A stretch of DNA of 60,949 nucleotides, from positions 1-60,949 of the forward strand of contig NZ_JAMOIM010000029.1 in NCBI RefSeq assembly GCF_026130545.1. The letters are read 5' to 3'. Below, in pieces: positions 17,290 through 26,234 of this stretch (position 1 is its first letter; the number at the start of each line of letters is the position of its first letter). Source of the stretch: Lichenifustis flavocetrariae. GTDB taxonomy: Bacteria; Pseudomonadota; Alphaproteobacteria; Rhizobiales; Beijerinckiaceae. A program made the translations under genes and the position numbers. Below the pieces are notes generated by a model, which was given only the letters and a program-made list of their open reading frames with translations, was not told the DNA's origin and did no database searches.

Positions 17290-17360
17290 TGGTTCCACAC
17301 ATGTTCATCACAATACTGGTGCATTTGAGGTCGCGGTAGAGAGAGGGTGGATCGACATCC

Positions 17361-17810
17361 GTGCTGAATATCACCCGCTGTCGGTCCATTCTCACGGCGT
17401 TCGGGATCGCGCTCGGCTCGACCGGGGCTCTGTCGGCCAATGCGGCCGAGTTGGTCATCGATCCGCTTGGCACGAACGGGTTGAGCCCCATTCCGTTCAA
17501 CGCCCGGAACAGCGGGACGGAGCCCATCGACTGCCAGATCGCGGCCGCCCACTTCTATTCCGTCGATCTCGGCACGGCCGCGCCGGGCGGTGAGGTGAAG
17601 GCCGAACTTTGGGCATCGGTGGCCACCGGCGAAGTCTACGTTCTCAACCGCACGCGGGTCCGCATTCCCGTCCAAAGCCTCTGGTGCGGCTTCGCTGGTC
17701 GGGCCTGGGAGACTCGCGATCCGGTCGAACTTGCCCGAAAAGCCGGACACACGCCGGGTCCGATCACCCTCATGTGTCAGGGCGAGACCGACAGATTGCG
17801 GTGCCGATAA
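17361..17810 (+). CDS. Hypothetical exported protein
   Basis: A 149-residue protein I do not recognise. It starts with GTG 17361 about ten bases after a GAGAGGGTGG ribosome-binding site. The first 28 residues form a signal peptide (ILTAFGIALGSTGALSANA), so the mature part should be periplasmic. The mature part opens with ELVIDPLGTNGLSPIPFNAR and contains four cysteines, in DCQIA, LWCGF and a C-terminal MCQGETDRLRC segment, enough for two disulfides. It is transcribed away from the BMP importer operon from a 71-base shared upstream region. No function is proposed. Confidence 0.62.
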   Translation: MLNITRCRSILTAFGIALGSTGALSANAAELVIDPLGTNGLSPIPFNARNSGTEPIDCQIAAAHFYSVDLGTAAPGGEVKAELWASVATGEVYVLNRTRVRIPVQSLWCGFAGRAWETRDPVELARKAGHTPGPITLMCQGETDRLRCR

Positions 17811-18042
17811 CGAACGGTTTGATCTGGACAACGTTGGAAAGTACCTGATGCCGATGTCTGCCGAGCACTTCCATAAAGCAGTTTGCTGCGGCGGTCAGGT
17901 TTGAAGGACTAGGTGGGTCGCGCCATTGTACCGATCTGGAGCGGCTTACAGCGGGAGTTCGCCCTCGGCCAGGAGCGTCCGCCGGTGCAAAAGGTGGTTG
18001 CGGCGCTTGACGGCCTCTCGCGCTTGCCCGCATGAGAACAGC

Positions 18043-18300
18043 ATGTCGGCCACAGACCCTGCCAACGAGCTCGCGGCGCTACCTTTCGAAAAAGCCATGG
18101 CGGAGCTCGAAGAGATCGTGACGCGCCTGGAAAAAGGCAGTGTGACGCTGGAAGACTCGATCCTCATCTACGAGCGTGGGGAAGCGCTTCGCAAACATTG
18201 CGAGAGGCTTCTACAGAGCGCCGAAATGCGGATCGAGAAGATCACCTTAGGTGCAGACGGGGCGCCGACAGGTGTCACGCCGCTCGACGCGGACGATTGA
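18043..18300 (+). CDS. xseB: Exodeoxyribonuclease VII small subunit
   Basis: An 85-residue protein with the compact family pattern [40 protein letters not shown] and [13 protein letters not shown], two helices that bind the large subunit XseA. Exonuclease VII degrades single-stranded DNA from both ends into short oligonucleotides. ATG 18043 is chosen because the conserved part begins a few residues later and the upstream frame is unrelated. The xseA gene is not in this window, as is usual in alphaproteobacteria. DUF1330 follows 51 bases downstream on the same strand. Confidence 0.92.
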   Translation: MSATDPANELAALPFEKAMAELEEIVTRLEKGSVTLEDSILIYERGEALRKHCERLLQSAEMRIEKITLGADGAPTGVTPLDADD

Positions 18301-18351
18301 ACGCGCGAGGCCGAGCGAACCCATCCGAGTCAATCCAAAGGGAGGATGCCC

Positions 18352-18648
18352 ATGCCCAAAGCCTATCTGGTGACGCAATACCGTGCGGTTTCCAACCCCG
18401 ACAAGGTGGCCGCCTACGCCAAACTCGCCGCGCCCGCGGTCCAGGCCGTCGGTGGACGCTTTCTGGCGCGGGCTCCCGCACGCGCGGCCTACGAGGCCGG
18501 CCTGACGCAACGAACCGTCGTGGTCGAGTTCCCAGATCTGGCGACCGCCCTTTCGCTTTATGAAAGCCCAGCTTATCAGGAGGCTTTGGCGGCCCTCGGC
18601 GACGGGGCCGAGCGCGACATGCGGATCGTCGAGGGCGTGGACGACTGA
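18352..18648 (+). CDS. DUF1330 family protein
   Basis: A 98-residue dimeric alpha-beta-barrel protein. The sequence KAYLVTQYRAVSNPDKVAAY, GGRFLAR and VVVEFPDLATALSLYESPAY matches DUF1330, a ferredoxin-like fold related to the EthD and antibiotic-biosynthesis-monooxygenase groups. The biochemical role of the family is not established. Two ATGs are close together; ATG 18352 lies six bases after GGAGG, whereas ATG 18346 abuts it, so 18352 is the start. Confidence 0.85.
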   Translation: MPKAYLVTQYRAVSNPDKVAAYAKLAAPAVQAVGGRFLARAPARAAYEAGLTQRTVVVEFPDLATALSLYESPAYQEALAALGDGAERDMRIVEGVDD

Positions 18649-18700
18649 GCGGCCGAAGCCGCGCTGACGACCGAGGCGATTTTCCGAGGCGTCGCGCCTC
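18649..18700. terminator. Pair of short hairpins between convergent genes
   Basis: Two stems lie between the convergent DUF1330 and dehydrogenase genes: GCGGC-CGAA-GCCGC at 18649-18662 and GAGGCG-TCG-CGCCTC at 18686-18700. Neither has a run of T residues, so a terminator role is inferred from position only. Confidence 0.4.
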
Positions 18701-19733
18701 AGACGAAACTTAATTGCACCTTGACGGCGCGCGACCGGTCGCCGGCGAGCCCGAAGGCGGCCTCGGCGTCGGAAAACGGCATCGTGGCACTGAGCAGCGG
18801 CCTGACGTCGAGACGCTTGGCGTTCATCAGGGCGACGGCGAGATCGAATTCCGTGTCGAACCGGAAGGTCCCGCGAAGATCTATTTCGCGCGTCACCACG
18901 CTGTTGATCGGTAGCGGGATGTCGCCACCGAGGCCGAGCTGCACCAGGATACCGCGCGGACGCAGATGCAGGAGCGCGGTCCGCAGTGCGCCGGCATTGC
19001 CCGACGCCTCGAACGCGACATCGAACGGTCCGGCTTTCGCCACCTCGCGGTCGAGTGCGTCCGGATCGGCCGCCGTGTTGATCGCGACATCGGCGGCCGA
19101 CGCGCGCGCGGTCGAGAGGGCGAAATCCTGCACGTCCGTGGCCACCACGACTCCTGCGCCGGCGAAGCGCGCCGCCATGATGACAAGGGCGCCGATCGGT
19201 CCGCAGCCGGTGACCAGAACCCGGCGGCCGTTCAACGCGCCTGCCCGTTCGACGGCATGCAGGCAGACCGCCAGGGGTTCGGCCATGGCGGCCTCGCCCA
19301 TCGTCACATGCGCCGCGATGGCAACGGCTTGCACCTCGTGAACCACCAGATCTTCCCGGAAGCCTCCCTGGACGTGGGGAAACCGCATGGCGCTGCCCAG
19401 AAATCGCATGTCGAGGCAGTGATTGTGCAGGCCTTCCTGACACCGGACGCACCGCCCGCAGGCGCGGCTGGGGTTGACGGCTACGCGAGTGCCGATGGCG
19501 ACGCGCGAGACGTCAGGGCCGATCTCGACAACCGTGCCGGCCACCTCATGGCCGAGCACCATCGGCTCACGCAGGCGGATCGCGCCCGTGCCACCATGGT
19601 TGTAGTAGTGCAGGTCCGATCCGCAGATGCCGCCCGCCGCGATGGCGACCCGAACCTCGTTCGGCCCAAGCGCCTGCTCAGGCACCTCTTCGACGCGAAG
19701 GTCCTTGGGGGCATGGACGACGACAGCACGCAT
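18699..19733 (-). CDS. L-idonate 5-dehydrogenase-like zinc alcohol dehydrogenase
   Basis: A 344-residue medium-chain dehydrogenase. Catalytic zinc ligands are in GGICGSDLHYYNHGG and GHEVAGTV; the structural zinc site is CGRCVRCQEGLHNHC. The nucleotide-binding loop is VTGCGPIGALVI. The N-terminal motif with DLHYYNHGG and GAIRLREPMVLGHE is that of L-idonate 5-dehydrogenases, which convert L-idonate to 5-keto-D-gluconate with NAD(P)+. ATG 19733 follows an AGGGAG site with six bases spacing; longer in-frame starts lie inside the cyclase gene end and are rejected. The usual partner 5-ketogluconate reductase is absent here, so the true polyol or sugar acid is uncertain. Confidence 0.78.
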   Translation of the reverse strand: MRAVVVHAPKDLRVEEVPEQALGPNEVRVAIAAGGICGSDLHYYNHGGTGAIRLREPMVLGHEVAGTVVEIGPDVSRVAIGTRVAVNPSRACGRCVRCQEGLHNHCLDMRFLGSAMRFPHVQGGFREDLVVHEVQAVAIAAHVTMGEAAMAEPLAVCLHAVERAGALNGRRVLVTGCGPIGALVIMAARFAGAGVVVATDVQDFALSTARASAADVAINTAADPDALDREVAKAGPFDVAFEASGNAGALRTALLHLRPRGILVQLGLGGDIPLPINSVVTREIDLRGTFRFDTEFDLAVALMNAKRLDVRPLLSATMPFSDAEAAFGLAGDRSRAVKVQLSFV

Positions 19734-19861
19734 AAGAGACTCCCTGACGATCTTCATTGGGACCGGCGCCCCGATCCATCGGCATGAACGCACGGCGACG
19801 AGGCCGTCGTCGTCCATAACATGCCGTGGTGGCCGACGTCCTCGTAGGGACACGCGCTCCT

Positions 19862-21127
19862 TTAGGCTCCGCACTCCGCGTAAATGCCGACAGGCTCCCG
19901 ACGTCCCCGCAAGGCGTCACAGCCAAGCTTGCGCCATTGCTCCAGCGGCTCCTCGGCTTCGCGCAGGACGGCTTCGGAGACCAGCAGGTCGACGCCGTGG
20001 GTCTTGGTCTCATTTTCGAGCCGGGCCGCCACATTGACGGCATCGCCCAGAACCGTGAATTCGAGTCGATCCTGCGCTCCGACGATGCCGCAGAAAACCA
20101 TGCCATAATGGATGCCGATGCCGATGTCGTAGCCAGGCAGGTTCCCGGTGCCGCGCGCGGCGGCATGGTCGAGCCGCAGTTCCCGCGCGAAGGCAAGCGC
20201 CTGGGCGGCGGCCCGCGGCTCGGCATCATGAACGCCGAAGACCACGAGCGCGCCATCGCCGATGAATTTATCGACCAGTCCGTTGTGGGCCAGGGCTGCG
20301 GTCGATACATGACCGCGAAACCGCGACAGCAGACGCGACAGTTGAGCGACGGGCAATTGCTCAGCCAGTTCCGTCGAGCCGCGAATATCGACGAAGACGA
20401 TGGCGGTTGGCACTTCGCGCCCATCGGTGAGAGAGCGGTCGCCTTCGGCAAGGCGGGGCGCGATCTCGGCCGGCAAGAAGCGGGACAACTCGCCACGCCG
20501 GCGGACCTCACGCATCGCCGCGAGCGCCACGCCGCCGAGCAGTAGAACCGCGATCGTGGTGCTGATGGCAGTAAGAAGCCCGATGCGCCGCAGCGTGGCC
20601 TGCCGCTGCTCGACGATCCCGTCTTCGCGCAGATCCATCGCCGCGATGCGGTCGCGAATCTCGTCCATGAGCCGCTTCCCGCCGCCAGCCCGGACGAAGG
20701 CGAGCGCCTCGTCCTGCCGCCCGGCCTGGTGCAAGGCCAATGTGTGCGCCATTTCGGTCTGCTTCTCGGCCGCGAGCGCCTTCAGCGCCAGGTACGGCGC
20801 GTGGAGTTGCTCGATACCCGCGACCGCGTTTCCAAGGGCCTCGAGCCGGGCATCGATCAGCGCGCTTGCCGAACGATAGGGCTGGAGAAACGCATCATCT
20901 CCCGTCAACAAAAGCCCGCGTTGACCGATCTCCGCGTCTTGCAGAGCGGAAAACACTCCGGCGAGGTCGATTTCGATGCCCAAGGCGCGGCGAACCACCG
21001 CATCGCTGCTTTGCTGCTGCACCGAGAAGATGACCGCGCTCGCGATGAAGAAACTCAAGGTGAGAAAGCCCGCTCCAAGCGCGTAGCCGATCCGGGACGG
21101 GCGGAGTCGGTTGCGGGATTTGTTCAA
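19862..21127 (-). CDS. Membrane-bound class III adenylate cyclase with CHASE3 sensor
   Basis: An N-terminal membrane segment (YALGAGFLTLSFFIASAVIF) leads into a CHASE3-type extracytoplasmic helical domain (ALQDAEIGQRGLLLTGDDAF, then YRSASALIDARLEAL), a second membrane segment (AISTTIAVLLLGGVALAAM) and a class III cyclase domain. Metal-binding residues are in VFVDIRGSTELAEQL and GDGALVVFG; the IGIHYGMVFCGIVGAQDRLE and VLGDAVNVAARLE motifs complete the active site. Product should be cAMP made in response to an outside signal. No HAMP linker is evident. TTG 21127 is preferred because GGAG precedes it by five bases; a GTG at 21196 has no such site. It follows the anti-sigma gene on the same strand. 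Confidence 0.85.
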   Translation of the reverse strand: MNKSRNRLRPSRIGYALGAGFLTLSFFIASAVIFSVQQQSSDAVVRRALGIEIDLAGVFSALQDAEIGQRGLLLTGDDAFLQPYRSASALIDARLEALGNAVAGIEQLHAPYLALKALAAEKQTEMAHTLALHQAGRQDEALAFVRAGGGKRLMDEIRDRIAAMDLREDGIVEQRQATLRRIGLLTAISTTIAVLLLGGVALAAMREVRRRGELSRFLPAEIAPRLAEGDRSLTDGREVPTAIVFVDIRGSTELAEQLPVAQLSRLLSRFRGHVSTAALAHNGLVDKFIGDGALVVFGVHDAEPRAAAQALAFARELRLDHAAARGTGNLPGYDIGIGIHYGMVFCGIVGAQDRLEFTVLGDAVNVAARLENETKTHGVDLLVSEAVLREAEEPLEQWRKLGCDALRGRREPVGIYAECGA

Positions 21128-21325
21128 ACGCCACTCCAAGGTGCGAGCGCCGACACGCGCTTCGGATCGGCATCGATCCGCTGCGCGCCGGTTCACGTCA
21201 ACGCGCGACTTGGGTCCGCGACCGATATGTGCCCGTTCGGCTTCAATGGAGGCGGATCTCTGACGTTCCGGAGATGGAGGAGAACTTTACTTACCCTGAA
21301 CCCGGTCACACGCAGGTCAGTTCGG

Positions 21326-22174
21326 TCAGCCTCGGTCTTCGCCCTGTCGGAGAGGGGCGGCGGCGGCGAACCGATCGGCGACCGTCGCCGCAAGCGCTTG
21401 CAGCCGCGCGTCTCCCGCGTGACCAATCAACATGAAGCCGCGATTGTGTTGAGACCAATAAACCACGCCCAACCCGCGGCGGTGCTCCACCCGGGGCATC
21501 GTGTCGCCAGCGACCCCAGTCATGATGCAGAGCGCCAAAGGGCCGGCCACGGGATCGAGATAGGCCATAAAACCCAACGGTCTGCCATCATAGTCGAGCA
21601 TCTCCGAGCGTTTCAGTGTCAGGTCAGGCAGGCTGACGAGTGTATCGGTCATGTCGAGGCCGAGCTTTTGTCCGAGGCTCGCCAACTCCCGTCGCTGAGC
21701 CGTCCCAGCAGGGATGATGGACAAAGTTTCGGTGGTGTAGAGCGAGAGGTATTGCGCCACCGCGCGACGCCAGTCGGCCTGCGCGTCGACAGGGGAAACC
21801 GTCGCGAGAAGCGGTGACACGACGAGCCGGTCCAGACTCGACCCTGCCACCATCAGCGCAAAGCTCGCCGCGACCGCGGCCAACCTGTGTTGACGAACGA
21901 GGGACATGACCCGCCCGGCAGGTTGAGCGGGACGCTGCAGTACGGCATCCAGCATCGAGTCCAGCCGGTCGGCGGGCGCCTGCGCCAAAAGGGGCTCGAA
22001 GGCTTGGCGGAAGGGCCGCGCCCCCTTCATCATCAAATCGAGGCGAGCGCCGAGCTTTGGGTCGGCCGCGACGCTCTGCGCGATCCGTACACTGTCGGCG
22101 GGGGAGAGTTCACCGTCGAGATAGGCCACAAGTTCGGCATCGCTCGGCATGGCGGGCTTGGTGGTCATGGTCAT
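21326..22174 (-). CDS. Anti-sigma factor (membrane-anchored, no zinc motif)
   Basis: A 282-residue protein. The N-terminal part (SDAELVAYLDGELSPADSVR) is the anti-sigma domain that clamps the ECF sigma factor. The usual HxxxCxxC zinc motif is missing. A moderately hydrophobic segment near residues 97-118 (LAAVAASFALMVAGSSLD) would anchor it, leaving about 160 residues outside the cytoplasm, including DYDGRPLGFMAYLDP and GVVYWSQHNRGFMLIG, a pattern repeatedly found in anti-sigma factors of this type. Its ATG overlaps the sigma-factor stop by ATGA, fixing it as the sigma factor's partner. The trigger is unknown. Confidence 0.86.
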   Translation of the reverse strand: MTMTTKPAMPSDAELVAYLDGELSPADSVRIAQSVAADPKLGARLDLMMKGARPFRQAFEPLLAQAPADRLDSMLDAVLQRPAQPAGRVMSLVRQHRLAAVAASFALMVAGSSLDRLVVSPLLATVSPVDAQADWRRAVAQYLSLYTTETLSIIPAGTAQRRELASLGQKLGLDMTDTLVSLPDLTLKRSEMLDYDGRPLGFMAYLDPVAGPLALCIMTGVAGDTMPRVEHRRGLGVVYWSQHNRGFMLIGHAGDARLQALAATVADRFAAAAPLRQGEDRG

Positions 22175-22701
22175 CGGCGGTTGATCTCAACGGTCGAAGG
22201 GCCGCTGGTGCCAGTACGGCGGCCCAGCGTTTCGCGCGCGGCCGCAAGCCGGCTCATGATGGTTCCGATCGGCACGCCCAGAACGTCCGCAGCCTCGCGA
22301 TAGGCCAGCCCTTCGACGTAAACCAGGAACACGGTGCTTCGCTGTGCCTCCGGCAGGTTCTGCACTTCGCGCATCACTTGCGCGGCCATGATCCCGGTCT
22401 CGATCTGTCCCGCACCGTCAAAACTCAAGACCTCGGCGGCGTCCACGAAACCTGCACCCTGGCGGATCTGGCGGGCCCTCACTTCGTTCAGCCAGATGGA
22501 ATGCAGGATTGCGAAGAGCCACCGGTCGAGCCGCGTCTCCGGCTGGAATTGCGCCGCCCTTTCGATCGCCCGCACGCAGGTGGCCTGAACCAGGTCGTCC
22601 GCCACGTCGCGCCGATGACTGAGAACGAGGCCATAGCGCCAGAGCCGCTTGAGATGGTCCCGGAGGCCGGCCCTCACGACATCTGTGGGCATGGATGGCA
22701 T
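22171..22701 (-). CDS. ECF-type RNA polymerase sigma factor
   Basis: A 176-residue sigma-70 family factor with only regions 2 and 4. Region 2 includes VADDLVQATCVRAIERAAQF and RLDRWLFAILHSIWLNEVR; region 4 includes LPEAQRSTVFLVYVEGLAYR and the helix-turn-helix AADVLGVPIGTIMSRLAAAR. It directs polymerase to a small regulon when released by the anti-sigma factor encoded next to it. The preceding TPR gene stops 30 bases upstream on the same strand, so the three are likely one operon. The stress sensed is unknown. Confidence 0.92.
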   Translation of the reverse strand: MPSMPTDVVRAGLRDHLKRLWRYGLVLSHRRDVADDLVQATCVRAIERAAQFQPETRLDRWLFAILHSIWLNEVRARQIRQGAGFVDAAEVLSFDGAGQIETGIMAAQVMREVQNLPEAQRSTVFLVYVEGLAYREAADVLGVPIGTIMSRLAAARETLGRRTGTSGPSTVEINRR

Positions 22702-22731
22702 GAGGGTCGACCGGGCGTGTTCCAGGCGGGG

Positions 22732-23346
22732 TCAGAGCGTTGGCGCATGCTCGATCGCTTCCGACAAGTCGCGGTAGGGCTCGCAATCGCGACCGCAGAT
22801 GGTCGCGATGGTCGAGAGCTGATCCTTGGCGAGGTCGATCCGGCCCTTGATCACGTAAGCCTCACCAAGATATTCGCGCACCTGCGCATAGTGCGGCGCG
22901 AGGTTCAGGGATTTCAAGTAATATCCGATGCCCTCATCGGTGCGGCCAAGCTTGCGCGTGGCATAGCCGCGATAGTTCAATGCCTCGGGCGTGTTGGGAT
23001 CGGCGAGGAGATCGAGTTCGACCAGAGCCTCGTCGTAGCGTTCCGCCTTGGCCAGGGCATAAGCATAGTGTGTCATCTCGTCGGCCGGGAGCGCCTCGCT
23101 GCGCATCTTGACGCATTTCTTCTGTCTCGTGCTCCAGATTTCACCTTTGCGACACGTGGTCAGGTCCTGGTCGACGGGGTCGCTTGCGGCCGCGTTACCT
23201 TGAGGCGCCGCACCCTTGGGCTCACTGCTGCTCGATGTGTCCGAAGCGCCGCCCATAGCCATGGCGCCGGTCGAACACATCAGGCTGATCGCGAAACAAA
23301 CACTCACTTGTCGCCGCGCCACCGGAGTGAAAATGGGAAGAAGCAT
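22732..23346 (-). CDS. Exported tetratricopeptide-repeat protein
   Basis: A 204-residue protein with an N-terminal signal region (VSVCFAISLMCSTGAMA) and a small cysteine motif near residue 65 (TTCRKGEIWSTRQKKCVKM). At least two TPR units follow: AYALAKAERYDEALVELDLL and NYRGYATRKLGRTDEGIGYY, with a third likely in HYAQVREYLGEAYVIKGRID. A final CGRDC pair may form a disulfide. It is the first gene of the TPR-sigma-anti-sigma set, which suggests a periplasmic role in the same stress response. ATG 23346 follows AGGAGA. Confidence 0.78.
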   Translation of the reverse strand: MLLPIFTPVARRQVSVCFAISLMCSTGAMAMGGASDTSSSSEPKGAAPQGNAAASDPVDQDLTTCRKGEIWSTRQKKCVKMRSEALPADEMTHYAYALAKAERYDEALVELDLLADPNTPEALNYRGYATRKLGRTDEGIGYYLKSLNLAPHYAQVREYLGEAYVIKGRIDLAKDQLSTIATICGRDCEPYRDLSEAIEHAPTL

Positions 23347-23578
23347 GCGTCAGGTCTCCTGCTGGTGATGATCGGAGAACACGGCAGCCTTCCGGTTTAT
23401 TCGGTCGATGTCGGAAAAAGATCTGCTCCCGTCCATGCAGAGTCGCATCATCGCCTTTTGGTCCTTCGACCTTCGGCGGCCATCCGATGAAAAAGTTGCT
23501 ATCGGGGCGCTCCAGCCCTGGTTAGCTTGCGCAGGAAACCCAAAGCCATTCGGCGTGAAGCAGTGAGGAGCGAACAGG

Positions 23579-24976
23579 GTGAAGCCGATTGAGGATGCCG
23601 ATCCGCTTTGCCGGATGAGTGCAGCGGACCTTTGCACCGATTACCGGACGGGCCGGTTTTCTCCTGTCGAGGTGGCCCGGGCCGCGCTCGCCCGGGCGGA
23701 GGCGATCCAGCCGCTCTACAATGCCTTTCGTTGTATCGAACACAACGATGCGCTCGCGCAGGCCCGTGCATCGGAAGCCCGCTGGCGCAGCGGCACGCCG
23801 CTGTCGCAGGTCGACGGGGTGCCGACGACAATCAAGGACATTGTTTGGGTCGAGGGCTGGCCGGTGCGCTATGGCAGCCCGAGCAGTTCTGACACGCCGT
23901 GCAGCCGCGACGCCCCCGCCGTGGCCAGGATGCGGGCCGCCGGCCTGACATTCCTGGGCCTGACCACGACGCCCGAATTCGGCTGGAAGGCGCTGACCGA
24001 CGGGCCGCTCACCGGCGTCACCCGCAATCCCTGGAACCCGGATGTCACGCCCGGCGGCTCGTCGGGCGGGGCCGCCGTCGCGGCGATCACGGGCGCCGGC
24101 GTCTTCCATCTCGGGACAGACGGCGGCGGGTCGATCCGCGTGCCATCCGCCTTCACGGGCCTCGTCGGATTGAAGCCGACCTATGGGCGGGTGCCGGCCT
24201 TTCCGGCGAGCGCCTTCGGAACGGTCGCCCATCTCGGACCGATGACGCGGCGCGTCGCCGATTGCCGCGCTATGCTGGGCGTCATGTCGGGAACCGATCC
24301 GCAGGACTGGCTGCAGGGGCCGGCCCAATGGCCGCCACTCGATACCGCGCCTCGCGACTTCAAGGGTGCCAGAATCGGTTATTGGGCGACGCCTCCCTGC
24401 GGCGCGGTCGAGCCTGAGATCGCGAGGGTGGTACAGGCGGCCGTTGCCAGCCTGACGCGTCTCGGGGCTGAAATCGTGCCGATCGAACTGCCAGCAGGTG
24501 ACGTCACCGAAACCTTCAACGTGCTCTGGTATTCAGGCGCCGCCACCCGTGCCGCCGCGTTACCGGTTGAGGCACGGTCCAAACTCGACCCAGGCCTGCG
24601 CGAGGTGATTGCGGCCGGCGAGCGCTTCGATGCGGTGCGCTACGTCCAGGCCATGGGGGCGCGGGCCGACTTCGGCCGCGAGATGGAGTCGCTCGCGGCG
24701 CGCTTCGACATCATCATCTCCCCGGCGACCGCCGTGCTCCCATTCGCGGTCGGCCATGAAGTGCCCCCGGGCGGCGGCCTGTCGCGATGGGTCGAGTGGG
24801 CCGGCTTCAGCTTCCCGATCAATCTGTCGCAGCAGCCGGCCGCGGTCGTCCCATGCGGACGATCCGCCTCGGGTTTGCCGGTCGGTCTCCAGATCATCGC
24901 GCCACGTGGTGAGGACGCGCGCGTCCTCGACTATGCGCAGGCCTTCGAGACCGCCCATCCAGAGGCCTTCAACTGA
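23579..24976 (+). CDS. Amidase-signature family hydrolase
   Basis: A 465-residue amidase of the Ser-cisSer-Lys type. The lysine is in VPTTIKDIVWV, the two serines are in the GGSSGGAAVAAITG loop and in GTDGGGSIRVPSAFTGLVG, followed by GLKPTYGRVP. These enzymes hydrolyse carboxamides to acid and ammonia. It is not part of a gatCAB set, so it is probably a catabolic amidase and not the Glu-tRNA amidotransferase subunit. The start is GTG 23579 with GAGGAG eight bases upstream. The deacetylase-like gene follows after 34 bases on the same strand, so both are likely in one transcript. Substrate unknown. Confidence 0.86.
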   Translation: MKPIEDADPLCRMSAADLCTDYRTGRFSPVEVARAALARAEAIQPLYNAFRCIEHNDALAQARASEARWRSGTPLSQVDGVPTTIKDIVWVEGWPVRYGSPSSSDTPCSRDAPAVARMRAAGLTFLGLTTTPEFGWKALTDGPLTGVTRNPWNPDVTPGGSSGGAAVAAITGAGVFHLGTDGGGSIRVPSAFTGLVGLKPTYGRVPAFPASAFGTVAHLGPMTRRVADCRAMLGVMSGTDPQDWLQGPAQWPPLDTAPRDFKGARIGYWATPPCGAVEPEIARVVQAAVASLTRLGAEIVPIELPAGDVTETFNVLWYSGAATRAAALPVEARSKLDPGLREVIAAGERFDAVRYVQAMGARADFGREMESLAARFDIIISPATAVLPFAVGHEVPPGGGLSRWVEWAGFSFPINLSQQPAAVVPCGRSASGLPVGLQIIAPRGEDARVLDYAQAFETAHPEAFN

Positions 24977-25010
24977 CGCCCACGATATTCAGACTGCAGG
25001 AGAAGCCGGC

Positions 25011-26108
25011 ATGGCGACGGGCTGGAATTTTCATGAACTCTACCTCTGGCACGACACCGGCAATGCCGCGTCGATTCATCCGGCCGGTCTGACGATCGAG
25101 CCCGGCGAACATGCCGAAAACGCCGCCACCAAGAGGCGCTTCCGCAATCTCCTCGAGGTTTCGGGTCTATTGGACCAACTGGCGGTGCTTCCCTCAGTGC
25201 CGATCGACGAGGGCGATCTCGCCCTCTTCCACACAGGCGACTATATCGCGCGGATCAAGGAGGCGAGCGCTGGGCGAGGTGGAGACGCCAGCCATCTCAC
25301 GCCGTTCGGTCCAGGCAGTTACGAGATCGCCCGTCTCGCGGTCGGCGGCACGACGGCGGTAATCGAGGCGGTGGTCACCGGACGGGTGCGTAACGGCTAT
25401 GCGCTTGTTCGGCCGCCCGGCCACCATGCCGAACGCGAACGCGGGCTTGGCTTCTGCCTCTTTGGCAATGTTCCGATCGCCATCATGAAGGCGCGGGCGG
25501 CGCACAAGCTCGGCCGTGTCGCCGTGGTCGACTGGGACGTGCATCACGGCAACGGAACCCAGCAGGCTTTTTATGAGGACCCCGAGACACTGACGATCTC
25601 GCTGCATCAGGACGGCCTCTTCCCGCTGGAATCAGGGTCGCTTGCCGAGCGGGGTGCGGGAGCCGGACAGGGCTTCAACATCAACCTCCCGTTGCCGGCT
25701 GGGTCGGGGGTCGGCGCCTATGAGGCCGCTTTCGAGCGCCTTGTGGTTCCGGCGCTCAGGCGCTTCCGGCCCGACCTGATCGTCGTGTGTTCGGGCTTCG
25801 ACGCATCGGCGCTCGACCCGCTCGGCCGCATGATGTTGCACAGCGACGGCTATCGGAGCCTGACCCGGCTTCTCATGGAGGCGGCCGACGACCTCTGCGG
25901 CGGACGGATCGCGATGTCGCATGAGGGCGGCTATTCCGCCTCCTATGTGCCCTATTGCGGTCTCGCCGTCATGGAACAGCTCAGCGGGATCAGGACTTCG
26001 GTCGTCGACCCGTTTCTCGGCAGTTTCAGCCGATATCCTGGTCAGGACCTGCAGCCGCATCAGGACGACGTGATCCGGGCGGCTCTGCCGATGCTTTCGG
26101 GGCTGTAA
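25011..26108 (+). CDS. Class II histone deacetylase-like metal hydrolase
   Basis: A 365-residue zinc-dependent deacylase of the arginase/HDAC fold. The motifs are complete: RPPGHHAERERGLGFCLFGN with the catalytic histidine pair, VVDWDVHHGNGTQ with zinc ligands, SGFDAS with the second aspartate, and HEGGYS, which in class II takes the place of the catalytic tyrosine region. Bacterial members deacetylate polyamines or other small acetylated amines. The ATG 25011 follows AGGAGA. Its tie to the upstream amidase suggests a shared catabolic route for an acylated amine, which is inference. Confidence 0.87.
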   Translation: MATGWNFHELYLWHDTGNAASIHPAGLTIEPGEHAENAATKRRFRNLLEVSGLLDQLAVLPSVPIDEGDLALFHTGDYIARIKEASAGRGGDASHLTPFGPGSYEIARLAVGGTTAVIEAVVTGRVRNGYALVRPPGHHAERERGLGFCLFGNVPIAIMKARAAHKLGRVAVVDWDVHHGNGTQQAFYEDPETLTISLHQDGLFPLESGSLAERGAGAGQGFNINLPLPAGSGVGAYEAAFERLVVPALRRFRPDLIVVCSGFDASALDPLGRMMLHSDGYRSLTRLLMEAADDLCGGRIAMSHEGGYSASYVPYCGLAVMEQLSGIRTSVVDPFLGSFSRYPGQDLQPHQDDVIRAALPMLSGL

Positions 26109-26234
26109 GGCGGCTCGGCGTCATGACGGGCGCTTCAAGACGTCGCCGTACTGCCGGGCCGAGACGCAATGATCTTGCGTCGCACGAGATCGGCGTTAGC
26201 CTGGACCGGCGAGGGGATCGCAGGAGTGTCGAAG

